Shown here: positions 6,308 through 12,125 of the stretch, in pieces
Numbering within the stretch: position 1 is the first letter of the stretch
Layout: each line of letters starts with the position of its first letter
Origin: an uncultured Pseudomonadota bacterium
Lineage (GTDB): Bacteria > Pseudomonadota > Gammaproteobacteria > Burkholderiales > SG8-39
Assembly: GCA_903895005.1 (NCBI GenBank)
Contig: CAITSH010000211.1
Location: 1-12,125, forward strand
Length of the DNA stretch: 12,125 nt
Direction: 5' to 3'
Notes under the pieces: model-generated
What the model was told of the DNA's origin: nothing
The model's database searches: none
The model's input: only the letters and a program-made list of their open reading frames with translations
Translations under genes and position numbers: made by a program

Positions 6308-8497
6308 TCAGGACGGCAACAAGAACACGAAAGTGGCCCCATCACCGGGCGCCGACTCCGGCCAGATACGGCCGCCGTGGCGTTCGATGATCCGCGCTGC
6401 CAAAGCCAGGCCGACGCCGCTGCCGGGAAATTCCTTGATGCCGTGCAGGCGCTGGAAGGGCATGAACAGCTTTTCGGCGTACGCCATGTCAAACCCGGCG
6501 CCGTTGTCACGCACAAAAAATGCCTTTCCCCCCTCATGGTCGCGAACGCCGATTTCGATTTTTGCATCTAACCTGCGACCGGTGAATTTCCAGGCGTTGC
6601 CGAGCAGCTCGTGCATCATCGAACGGAGCAGCGCCTTGTCACCGTTCACGAAAAGGTCAGGGCCGATATTGACTTCGACGACACGCCCCGGTTCGCCGGA
6701 CTGAAAGGCGTGAAGGCTGGCGCGTGCCAGTGCGCTCAGGTCGACGGTCTCGCGAGACAGTTCGCGCTGGGTCAGTTGCGCAAGGCGCAGCAAGTCATCG
6801 ATGAGCGCGGCCAGCCGGATACTGGCCGAGCGGATTCTCCCGACGTAGGCCTTGCCCTCTTCGCTCAGGGTTGCGGCGTGCTCCGCCTGCAGCATCGCGC
6901 TGTAGCCGTCCATCGCACGCAGCGGCGTGCGGAAATCGTGCGCGATCGAGTAGGCAAAACTTGCCAGTTCGCTGTTGGAAGCCTCGAGCTCGGCGGTCCG
7001 TCCGCGCACCCTTTCCTCGAGTTCCGCGCTGAACCGGCGCTGCCGCAATTCGGCGTGCTTGTGCTCGGTGATATCGTGGATCAGCACGTAACATCCGACC
7101 ACGCGGCCGTGCTCGTCGACGTCCGGTTGCCAGGTCGCCTCAATCATCCGCGGCGTGGCGGTCTCGGTCATCTCGCGCTGGTAGGAGACGCGTTCCCCGG
7201 CGAGGACCTGCTTCAACTTCGGGACAATTTCAGCGTAAATCGCCCCGCCGACGACTTCGCGCAAGGTGCTGCCTATCACCTGCTCGCGGGTCCGGCCATA
7301 CCATTGCAGAAACGTCTGGTTGACGAAACGATAACGTTCGTCGGCATCGATATACGCGATCAGGGCGGGAATGTTGTCGGTGATGGCGCGCAGGTGCGCC
7401 TCGCTTTTCTGAGACCTCCGGCCGGCCTCGCTGATGCTGTGCACCAACTCATTGAAGGCGCGCGCCAGCATGCCGACCTCGTCCCTGCGATGGGCCAGCA
7501 CCGGCGTGTAAATCTCCGGAACATGCCGGACACGTTCTATTTTTTTGCGCAGTGCCGACAAGGGGTTGAGCAGGATCCAGGCGATGGCCCAGAAGGCCGG
7601 AATGAGCAAAAGCGACGCGACGATGATGATGCTCACAAGACGCTGCTGGGCCCGACGGATCGGAACGAACGCCTCCTCGGTCGGCAACACGGCGACCAGC
7701 AACCAGTCCACGGTCTTCAGTGACTTGAAGCTGTATAGCGCATCGAGTCCGCTGGTATTGCGGTCCACCGCAGAGCCCTCGAATCCGGCAAGCGCTCTGG
7801 TCACCGCCTCATTGCGTGCGGACGGACGGGGCTTGAGGATCAGTTCCTTGCGCGGGTGCACGACGAACACCGGCACCGCTTCCTTGGAAAGGATGAAGTA
7901 ATAGCCGGTCTGCCCCACCCTGGCCCCAGCCAGTTGCGCAAGCGGGTTTTTTGCGAACAACCGGATCACACCGCCCAGCACCGCGACCACCCTGCCGCTC
8001 TTGTCGATGATCGGTGCACCCACCTGCACAATGGGCTCGCCACGCGCCTTGCCGATAACCGGCTTGGCGACGACCGGCTTGCCCGTTGCCATCACGCGTG
8101 TGAAGAACTCCCGGTCAGAATCATCGCTGTTTGCCCGCCCCGGCACTTCCGGGTAGTCGGCGATGATGCGCCCGTCCGGACCAAGGATCAGCACGTCGTC
8201 GAAACTGGCAAAAATGCCAGGCCGGTTGCGATAAAAGTCCCGGATGGCCTTCGGCGAATTGAGCGTGTCCGTCGGGAATATCGCGGCGGAGCGGACAAGC
8301 ACGTCGACCCTGGTGGCCATATCGATGTCGAGGTCCTCCGCCTCCCGGCTCACCAGCGTGAATTGCTGGTCCGACAGCATGCGCGTCAGGTCCTCTTCCA
8401 GAAAGCGGCTTTGCGCGAAACCGACGAGCGCGAGCACTACGATCAGCATCAGCGTCGCAGCCAGCGCAACCTTCCACTTGAGGCTGAGGAACTTCAA
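6308..8497 (-). CDS. Membrane sensor histidine kinase (dCache-HAMP-PAS-HisKA-HATPase)
   Basis: A 729-residue inner-membrane sensor kinase. Segments in order: TM1 (about 8-28); a periplasmic double-Cache-like region (about 35-270, with SDREFFTRV, PIVQVGAPIIDKSGRVVAVLG and TGYYFILSK blocks); TM2 (about 288-310); HAMP (about 311-362); PAS (about 365-478, with AYIDADERYRFVNQTFLQWYG); a coiled-coil (about 480-512); HisKA with phospho-acceptor His520 in SIAHDFRTPLR; and an ATPase domain with N-box HELLGNAWKF (629-638), G1 DNGAGFD (664-670) and G2 GSGVGLALA (692-700). All catalytic motifs are intact. The DHp and ATPase motifs resemble those of phytochrome-type kinases. No receiver domain and no response-regulator gene is in the window, so the partner is elsewhere. 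The start is TTG at 8497: an in-frame stop lies about 40 bases upstream and the first internal Met (17) would destroy TM1. Its ribosome-binding site is poor, suggesting low expression. The ligand is unknown. Confidence 0.93.
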   Translation of the reverse strand: MKFLSLKWKVALAATLMLIVVLALVGFAQSRFLEEDLTRMLSDQQFTLVSREAEDLDIDMATRVDVLVRSAAIFPTDTLNSPKAIRDFYRNRPGIFASFDDVLILGPDGRIIADYPEVPGRANSDDSDREFFTRVMATGKPVVAKPVIGKARGEPIVQVGAPIIDKSGRVVAVLGGVIRLFAKNPLAQLAGARVGQTGYYFILSKEAVPVFVVHPRKELILKPRPSARNEAVTRALAGFEGSAVDRNTSGLDALYSFKSLKTVDWLLVAVLPTEEAFVPIRRAQQRLVSIIIVASLLLIPAFWAIAWILLNPLSALRKKIERVRHVPEIYTPVLAHRRDEVGMLARAFNELVHSISEAGRRSQKSEAHLRAITDNIPALIAYIDADERYRFVNQTFLQWYGRTREQVIGSTLREVVGGAIYAEIVPKLKQVLAGERVSYQREMTETATPRMIEATWQPDVDEHGRVVGCYVLIHDITEHKHAELRQRRFSAELEERVRGRTAELEASNSELASFAYSIAHDFRTPLRAMDGYSAMLQAEHAATLSEEGKAYVGRIRSASIRLAALIDDLLRLAQLTQRELSRETVDLSALARASLHAFQSGEPGRVVEVNIGPDLFVNGDKALLRSMMHELLGNAWKFTGRRLDAKIEIGVRDHEGGKAFFVRDNGAGFDMAYAEKLFMPFQRLHGIKEFPGSGVGLALAARIIERHGGRIWPESAPGDGATFVFLLPS

Positions 8498-8557
8498 GAC
8501 CTTGGCGGTACTTTGAGGGGGTATCTCTAGTTATCGGCAGCAATCGGCCAGACTTGA

Positions 8558-8596
8558 GCCCGGATTGGCGCCGGACGATCCCGGCGGCAATCGGGC
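8558..8596 (-). terminator. Imperfect hairpin after the quinone oxidoreductase gene
   Basis: Arms 8558-8574 and 8581-8596 pair over 15 bp with one bulged G and one mismatch, around the loop ACGATC. It starts eight bases after the stop of the MDR gene. No T-tract follows on the minus strand, so it is either a factor-dependent terminator or RNA-end stabiliser, or a leader structure before the histidine kinase gene. Confidence 0.4.
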
Positions 8597-8603
8597 CGCC
8601 CTA

Positions 8604-9581
8604 TCAGGCCGCCTGCATCCGCAGGATGATTTTCCCGAGATGGGCATTCGACTCCATGTAGGCCTTGGCCGCCTGCATTTCCGCAAACGGGAACACCTTG
8701 TCGATCACCGGCTTGATGCGGCCATCGGCGAGCATCGGCAGCACATCGGATACAAACCCGCGCACCGTGCCGGCACGCTGGTCGGCATTGCGCAGTTTGT
8801 TGGAAACACCGAACAGCGTGAGACGCTTGGTGTGCAGCGCCTCGATGTCCATTTCGCCCTTCATCACCTCATCGACATAGCCCACGGTGGCATGGCGCCC
8901 TTCGAACGCCAGCGAGCGTATCGTTTCGGCGAAGACCGAACCGCCGACGTTGTTGACGACCAGGTTGGCACCCTTTCCGTCCGTGGCCTTCATCACCGCA
9001 TCGGCAAAATCGGCGCCGCGGGTGTTGATGCCCACATCCAGGCCCAACGCCTTGAGGCGCGCCAATTTGTCGGCCGAACCCGAGGTGCCGATGACCTTGG
9101 CGCCCAGCGCCTTTCCGAGTTGCAGCGCTGCCACACCGACGCCCGACGAAATACCGGTGACCAGCATCCATTCCCCGGCCATCAGCGCGCCCTTGGCAAC
9201 CAGCATGTCATGCACCACCATGAAGGTCAGCGGAATGCTCGCCCCCTCTTCCCAGGACAGGTTCGCCGGCATCACGATCGCTTCGCGCGCATCCACGACT
9301 GCGTATTCCGCAAAAGCGCCGGGGCATCGCGCCATGACGCGATCGCCCACCTTGACGCTGCTGACACCCTCGCCCAGTTTGGTCACGACACCCGCGCCCT
9401 CCTGCCCGACCTGCTTGGAAGCGCCCGGCTTGGTCAGTCCGCCGACGATGAGCTCACCACGGTTAAAGCCTGCCGCATGCAGCCGGACCAGCACCTGCCC
9501 CGGTTTGGGTTCAGGAACCGGAGTTTCTCGCAGGTCAATGAGGGTCTTGTTGCCTTCGGTCTGGATCCAGTAAGACTGCAT
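8604..9581 (-). CDS. Zinc-independent MDR oxidoreductase (NADPH:quinone reductase-like)
   Basis: A 325-residue cytoplasmic medium-chain dehydrogenase/reductase of the quinone oxidoreductase type. Such enzymes reduce quinones, enones or enoyl thioesters with NADPH. The GroES-like N-terminal domain has PVPEPKPGQVLVRLHAAGFNRGELIVGG and VGQEGAGVVTKLGEGVSSVKVGDRV, joined as in the family. The Rossmann domain has LVTGISSGVGVAALQLGKALGAKV (about 154-177), with the SGVG nucleotide loop, followed by GTSGS, where NADPH-preferring members usually carry a phosphate-binding residue set. The Cys and His ligands of zinc alcohol dehydrogenases are missing. Later typical elements are VVNNVGG, the KPVIDKVFPFAEMQAAKAYMES block and a GKIILRM end. 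ATG at 9581 is preceded by AAGGAAG at eight bases. The gene is solitary in orientation to the 700-base gap upstream. The substrate is not deducible. Confidence 0.93.
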   Translation of the reverse strand: MQSYWIQTEGNKTLIDLRETPVPEPKPGQVLVRLHAAGFNRGELIVGGLTKPGASKQVGQEGAGVVTKLGEGVSSVKVGDRVMARCPGAFAEYAVVDAREAIVMPANLSWEEGASIPLTFMVVHDMLVAKGALMAGEWMLVTGISSGVGVAALQLGKALGAKVIGTSGSADKLARLKALGLDVGINTRGADFADAVMKATDGKGANLVVNNVGGSVFAETIRSLAFEGRHATVGYVDEVMKGEMDIEALHTKRLTLFGVSNKLRNADQRAGTVRGFVSDVLPMLADGRIKPVIDKVFPFAEMQAAKAYMESNAHLGKIILRMQAA

Positions 9582-10184
9582 GAACGGGGCTTCCTTGTTT
9601 GAGGATGAGGATGGGGATAACTTTTCGAGCCAGCATCATAGCAAGCCACCGCGCCGGCGGCGCGCGGCGGGGGCGAGGCGGCGCGCCAACTTGCGCAAGG
9701 CCCGCGCAATCAGCCGCCCGCACACCGCATGCCCCCGTCAGGGGATATCGACCGCAAACGCCCGCCTGGCGAGGCTTTCCAGGCATCGATCGCGCCGACC
9801 AAGGGCCGGATGCGCGCCTGTTGTCATTTCCGCCCGCAGCCGGCGCGTGCCGCATTGCTACGACTACGGAGGCTTCACCCCGCTTTCGCGTTGGCGGTCG
9901 GTGACCGGCACACTTCAGCGCCAAGCCTATTCGTCGACGACGATTCAAGCACGACGCGGCGTAAAACACCGGACCGGCGCAACGCCTCCGGCCTGCCACG
10001 ATCCCGAACCCTGAATCACTTGAATTACTAAGAATTGCAAAGACGCCCCAAAAAGATTGTGAAGCGACTAGTATTTGTGCGTGCACGGGGTGGACATCAC
10101 TGGAAATGCGTTACGAAGAAGTCAGTTGCGGACCTTTGATGCGCGCCCTGGATCATGCTGTATGCGTTGCACTGACATGTCGCT
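9582..10184. other. Long stretch without a supported gene
   Basis: No reading frame here looks like a gene. Open frames exist on both strands, but they are rich in Arg, Pro and Ala, have no recognisable domain, and behave like chance frames in GC-rich DNA. The stretch is of two kinds: up to about 10010 it is very GC-rich, with low-complexity GC runs near 9650-9690; from about 10015 it becomes noticeably AT-richer. A small stem with GAAA loop (minus strand GCGAAAGC, near 9888-9895) lies in a segment around 9840-9910 that could belong to a dispersed intergenic repeat, but this cannot be shown from a single window. Confidence 0.5.
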
Positions 10185-10216
10185 GTCCTTGCGTAAAGTC
10201 CTTGCGTATATATAGT
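10185..10216 (+). promoter_or_regulatory. Promoter with 11-bp direct repeat, before the Cys-module gene
   Basis: GTCCTTGCGTA is present twice, at 10185-10195 and 10198-10208, with starts 13 bases apart. TTGCGT (10189-10194) in the first copy and TATAGT (10211-10216) make a -35/-10 pair with a 16-base spacer; the -10 matches consensus at five of six positions. A transcript would start near 10223 and carry a leader of about 60 bases. The repeat overlaps the promoter, so it could be a regulator site. Confidence 0.5.
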
Positions 10217-10281
10217 GCGCTGGATCGGCAGAGGCACCCTTTGAAACCTTGCATCACCCACAACAGAAAGAAAACCCACTC

Positions 10282-10695
10282 ATGAAAAAAACGATAAAAG
10301 CCGTAGCCGCCCTCGCCTGTTTCCTGGGCATGTTCGCCAGCGCAGGTGTGCACGCCCAGGCCCTTGCCGCAGGCGCTAGAGTGACCGATGCGGCAACCTG
10401 TGAAAAGATCCCGGTCAAGGGCAAGATCGACGCCTGCAAGACCTGCGTTGCCAAACCCGGGCAATCGTGGGTCGTCGCAAAAGGCTGCGTAGTTTCCCGC
10501 GCCGCCGCGCCCGCGGCCCCCGCCAAGCCCGCCGCCGCCGCCCCCCTCGCCAAAGGCACGAAAGTGACCGACGCGGCGACCTGCGACAAGATCACGGTCA
10601 AGGCAAACATCGGCGCCTGCAAGACCTGCGTTACCGGCGGCAAAACCTGGACCACCGGGACCGGCAGCCCCGCAACCGCCTGCGCAGCCAAGTAA
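10282..10695 (+). CDS. Exported protein with two copies of a cysteine-rich module, function unknown
   Basis: A 137-residue protein I do not recognise. MKKTIKAVAALACFLGMFAS and the next residues to HAQ-A form a clear Sec signal peptide, cleaved near residue 26. The rest is a duplication: module 1 (about 31-71) and module 2 (about 92-137), both with VTDAATC(E/D)KI.VK..I.ACKTCV, joined by an Ala/Pro-rich linker (72-90). Cysteines are at 40, 52, 55, 69 and 101, 113, 116, 134. Each module thus has C-x11-C-x2-C plus a later Cys and a Trp. The CKTC motifs lack the His of a haem site. Periplasmic disulfide pairs or metal binding are possible; neither is shown. The start at 10282 fits the signal peptide, although the ribosome-binding site (AGAAAG, 10265-10270) is weak. 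The two copies start 183 bases apart and also match closely at DNA level. The gene is preceded by its own promoter and followed by a cluster of hairpins. Confidence 0.85.
   Translation: MKKTIKAVAALACFLGMFASAGVHAQALAAGARVTDAATCEKIPVKGKIDACKTCVAKPGQSWVVAKGCVVSRAAAPAAPAKPAAAAPLAKGTKVTDAATCDKITVKANIGACKTCVTGGKTWTTGTGSPATACAAK
10381..10632 (+). repeat. In-frame direct repeat of about 69 bases within the Cys-module gene
   Basis: The segments 10381-10450 and 10564-10632 are near-identical direct repeats with a unit spacing of 183 bases (61 codons). Most differences are at third codon positions, and a few change residues (Glu to Asp, Pro to Thr). This looks like a module duplication kept under protein-level selection. 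Confidence 0.8.
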
Positions 10696-10719
10696 GCCAA
10701 GCCAGCAGTAAGCAATCGT

Positions 10720-10758
10720 AAGGGCCGCGCGGTTAGCACCGTTTCCGCTGCGGCCCTT
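10720..10758. terminator. Hairpin 1 downstream of the Cys-module gene
   Basis: A 9-bp perfect stem AAGGGCCGC/GCGGCCCTT (10720-10728 with 10750-10758) with a 21-base loop begins 25 bases after the stop codon. It has no long T-tract on the plus side, so it may stabilise the transcript end or act with the hairpins that follow. Confidence 0.45.
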
Positions 10759-10764
10759 CGCTTC

Positions 10765-10778
10765 CCCCGCTTGCGGGG
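10765..10778. other. Hairpin 2, small GC stem
   Basis: CCCCG/CGGGG (10765-10769 with 10774-10778) closes the loop CTTG. It lies between hairpin 1 and the large inverted repeat that starts two bases later. Confidence 0.4.
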
Positions 10779-10779
10779 T

Positions 10780-10852
10780 AAAAGGGCCAGGCCCAATTGC
10801 ACGGAGTCAGCGTATAGCGCTGCGCTTCGGGGCAATTGGGCCTGGCCTTTTT
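10780..10852. terminator. Long branched inverted repeat, probable terminator
   Basis: Arms 10780-10800 and 10832-10852 pair over 21 positions. Sixteen bp are perfect (GGCCAGGCCCAATTGC and its complement), followed by one G-U pair and four A-T pairs. The right arm ends in TTTTT, as expected for rho-independent termination on the plus strand. The 31-base loop itself contains a 5-bp stem CAGCG/CGCTG (10808-10812 with 10818-10822). The arms are unusually long for a simple terminator, and an element of the REP/MITE kind is an alternative. Confidence 0.65.
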
Positions 10853-11085
10853 AATGGCCACCGCCTTGCACCTCGAAAACCCCGACCGAACCGGCCGCCT
10901 GCAGAACCGCCGCCCCGATCAAGCGCCGGCGGCACGCAGTACCGTCATTGCGGCGGCGACTATAATCAAGTCCTGTGGCGCCCGTTGCGTCGTGCTTCCA
11001 CCGGGGCGATTTCAACCATCGGGGGACGGCGATCGTATCGGCCTGCTGCCTTGACTTTGTAAAATAAAAACCAAGGGGGAAAGCC
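10853..11085. promoter_or_regulatory. Gene-free leader region of the ModA-like gene, with TATAAT box
   Basis: No gene is supported here. A perfect TATAAT at 10961-10966 could be the -10 of the downstream gene, but the matching -35 position is poor (two of six). The leader would be about 110 bases. A strong ribosome-binding site AAGGGGGA (11073-11080) stands five bases before the ATG at 11086. A short A/T-rich run (11051-11070) lies directly before it and would keep it unstructured. Confidence 0.35.
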
Positions 11086-11910
11086 ATGAAGCATAAAAAA
11101 CAGAATCAACAAAGTACGCCAGGCACACTGGCCCGGTGCCTGACCCGGCTTGGCTTGGCGGCAATCCTGTCTCCGGGCGCCACGCATGCCGCCGATCTGC
11201 ACGTGATGATCTCGGCCGGCTATTACGGCGTCTATGCCGAACTGGGACCGGCCTTCGAGCGCGCCAGCGGCCACCGCCTCATCACCACCCGCGGACCGTC
11301 CATGGGGGATTCGCCCGAGGCGATTCCCACGCGTCTCACCCGCGGCGAAAACGCCGATGTCGTGATCCTCGACGGCGGTGCCGCCGACGAGTTGCTCCAG
11401 CGCGGCCTGGCGCGGGCCGGCAGCAAGGTCAACCTGGCGGGCTCGGCCATAGGCATGGTGGTGCGTGCGGGTGCGGTGAAGCCCGATATCAGCAGCGTCG
11501 ATGCGCTCAAAAAGACGCTGCTTGCGGCAAAGTCCATCGGTTACTCCGACAGCGGCAGCGGCACCTATCTGTCGACAGTGATGTTCGCCAAACTCGGCGT
11601 CGCAGACCAGATCATGGGCAAGAGCCGCAAAGTCCGCGGCCCGCCCTCAGGCGAACCGGTCGCCGCAGCGGTAGCCCGCGGCGAACTGGAAATCGGCTTC
11701 CAGCAGGTAAGCGACCTGATACACGTGCCGGGCATCAGCTTTGTCGGACAGCTCCCGGCTGAACTCCAGCCGGTGATTTTTTTCTCGGGTGCACTCACCA
11801 GCAAGGTCAGGCAGCCTGAGGCCGCCGCAGCCCTGCTGCGTTTTCTCACCTCGCCCGAGGCGGCGGCGGTGATAACCAAGGCCGGCCTGACACCGCTCAC
11901 AGGTCGGTAA
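11086..11910 (+). CDS. ModA-like periplasmic substrate-binding protein (orphan)
   Basis: A 274-residue periplasmic binding protein of the type 2 fold, of the ModA/molybdate-like group. The N-terminus is long and basic (MKHKKQNQQSTPGTLARC), then hydrophobic, ending in ATHA-A near residue 35, a Sec signal peptide with an extended n-region. The mature part starts DLHVMISAGYYGVYAELGPAF, the usual first strand and helix. It continues with GENADVVILDGGAADELLQRGL, IGMVVRAGA, SIGYSDSGSGTYLSTVMFAKLG (hinge region after the Gly/Ser loop), PVAAAVARGELEIGFQQVSDLI and FISP-like RFLTSPEAAAVITKAGLTPL at the end. All are standard for this family. No permease or ATPase gene adjoins, so it is an orphan receptor or serves a distant transporter. 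Actual ligand (oxyanion or organic acid) is not known. Seven T at 11777-11783 are in frame. Confidence 0.92.
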   Translation: MKHKKQNQQSTPGTLARCLTRLGLAAILSPGATHAADLHVMISAGYYGVYAELGPAFERASGHRLITTRGPSMGDSPEAIPTRLTRGENADVVILDGGAADELLQRGLARAGSKVNLAGSAIGMVVRAGAVKPDISSVDALKKTLLAAKSIGYSDSGSGTYLSTVMFAKLGVADQIMGKSRKVRGPPSGEPVAAAVARGELEIGFQQVSDLIHVPGISFVGQLPAELQPVIFFSGALTSKVRQPEAAAALLRFLTSPEAAAVITKAGLTPLTGR

Positions 11911-11941
11911 AGCCCCCGCACCGGGCAGAAACACCAAGATC

Positions 11942-11974
11942 GCTGAAAAGCCGCGCCTGGCGCGGGTTTTCAGC
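11942..11974. terminator. Bidirectional hairpin between convergent genes
   Basis: Stem 11942-11956 with 11960-11974 pairs 14 of 15 positions, with one G-G mismatch and a 3-base loop CTG. Four A on the left and four T on the right flank the GC core, so it resembles a terminator in both directions. It lies between the ModA-like gene (stop at 11910) and the minus-strand gene ending at 12073. Confidence 0.7.
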
Positions 11975-12072
11975 CTGCCAGGCATGCAAAACAGTCCGGA
12001 GCGCTGCCGCAATGCATCACTCTTCAAAGCGGCGCCAGATGTACCGCGCTAGCGTACTGCGGCACTAACGCA

Positions 12073-12125
12073 TTACTTCTTGTTTTCAGTCGCGCCGGCG
12101 GCGCGCTGTTTGGCGCGCTCTTCAT
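12073..12125 (-). CDS. C-terminal end of an unidentified minus-strand gene
   Basis: From the right edge an open minus-strand frame encodes EERAKQRAAGATENKK and stops at TAA (12075-12073). The 16 visible codons show a charged, Lys/Arg/Glu-rich tail typical of many protein C-termini. The convergent arrangement with the hairpin at 11942-11974 supports a gene end here. Another frame has an ATG right at the edge but codes an unconvincing short peptide. Identity cannot be given from this fragment. Confidence 0.4.
   Translation of the reverse strand, partial: EERAKQRAAGATENKK

Noticed and set aside
6611..7723. 370-codon plus-strand open frame opposite the histidine kinase
   Set aside because: It is the antisense shadow of a kinase gene whose motifs are all intact; the antisense product has no recognisable domain.
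8565..9602. 345-codon plus-strand open frame opposite the MDR gene
   Set aside because: Shadow of a conserved oxidoreductase; high His/Arg content is typical of antisense frames in GC-rich genes.
9535..10086. Long minus-strand open frame of 183 codons overlapping the start of the MDR gene
   Set aside because: Composition is Arg/Ala/Pro-rich with no domain or signal, it runs through the ribosome-binding site and first codons of a well-supported gene, and it looks like a chance frame in GC-rich DNA.
10387..10632. CKTC motifs of the Cys-module protein as cytochrome c haem sites
   Set aside because: The essential His after the second Cys is absent in both copies (CKTCV).
11051..11070. TTGACT plus AT-rich run as a promoter for the ModA-like gene
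   Set aside because: No -10 box at an acceptable distance before the ribosome-binding site; the AT-rich run is too close to the -35 match.

Overview
The window looks like chromosomal DNA of a GC-rich betaproteobacterium, most likely Burkholderiales. The argument is the gene mix: two orphan Bug/TctC-type periplasmic solute-binding proteins next to a CaiB/BaiF CoA-transferase and an enoyl-CoA hydratase-family protein, plus a small diheme cytochrome c. That assignment is inference from gene content and not a phylogenetic test. I see no rRNA, tRNA, CRISPR array, insertion sequence or phage gene.

Layout. Positions 1-179 are a relatively AT-rich stretch without a convincing gene. Four minus-strand genes follow: a flavodoxin-fold NAD(P)H oxidoreductase (180-764), a Bug receptor (879-1844), a crotonase-family protein (1908-2690) and a class III CoA-transferase (2777 to about 3970). 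The last three probably form one acyl-CoA unit, read from a good sigma-70-like promoter at 4060-4088. A divergent intergenic region of about 250 bases then leads to a second Bug receptor on the plus strand (4226-5194). Its end is shared with a convergent diheme cytochrome c gene (5276-6151, minus) through a perfect 19-bp bidirectional terminator. Next on the minus strand are a large membrane-bound hybrid-sensor-type histidine kinase without receiver (6308-8497, TTG start) and a zinc-free quinone oxidoreductase-like MDR protein (8604-9581).

From 9582 to about 10281 there are 700 bases without a supportable gene. The first part is very GC-rich and the second AT-richer, ending in a promoter with an 11-bp direct repeat. 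This promoter precedes a small exported protein (10282-10695) built of two copies of a cysteine-rich module. Its 3' flank (10720-10852) is unusually rich in hairpins. A solitary ModA-like solute-binding protein (11086-11910) follows, then a bidirectional hairpin and the last 16 codons of a minus-strand gene running off the window edge.

How the genes work together. The receptors, CoA-transferase and crotonase suggest capture of a carboxylic acid, its activation by CoA transfer and further conversion of the thioester. The membrane parts of the transport system are not in the window, and the crotonase lacks both canonical hydratase glutamates, so the reaction is open. The remaining genes look like independent units. 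No complete new system is evident. The strongest candidates for novelty are the duplicated Cys-module protein with its structured 3' flank, and the non-canonical crotonase.
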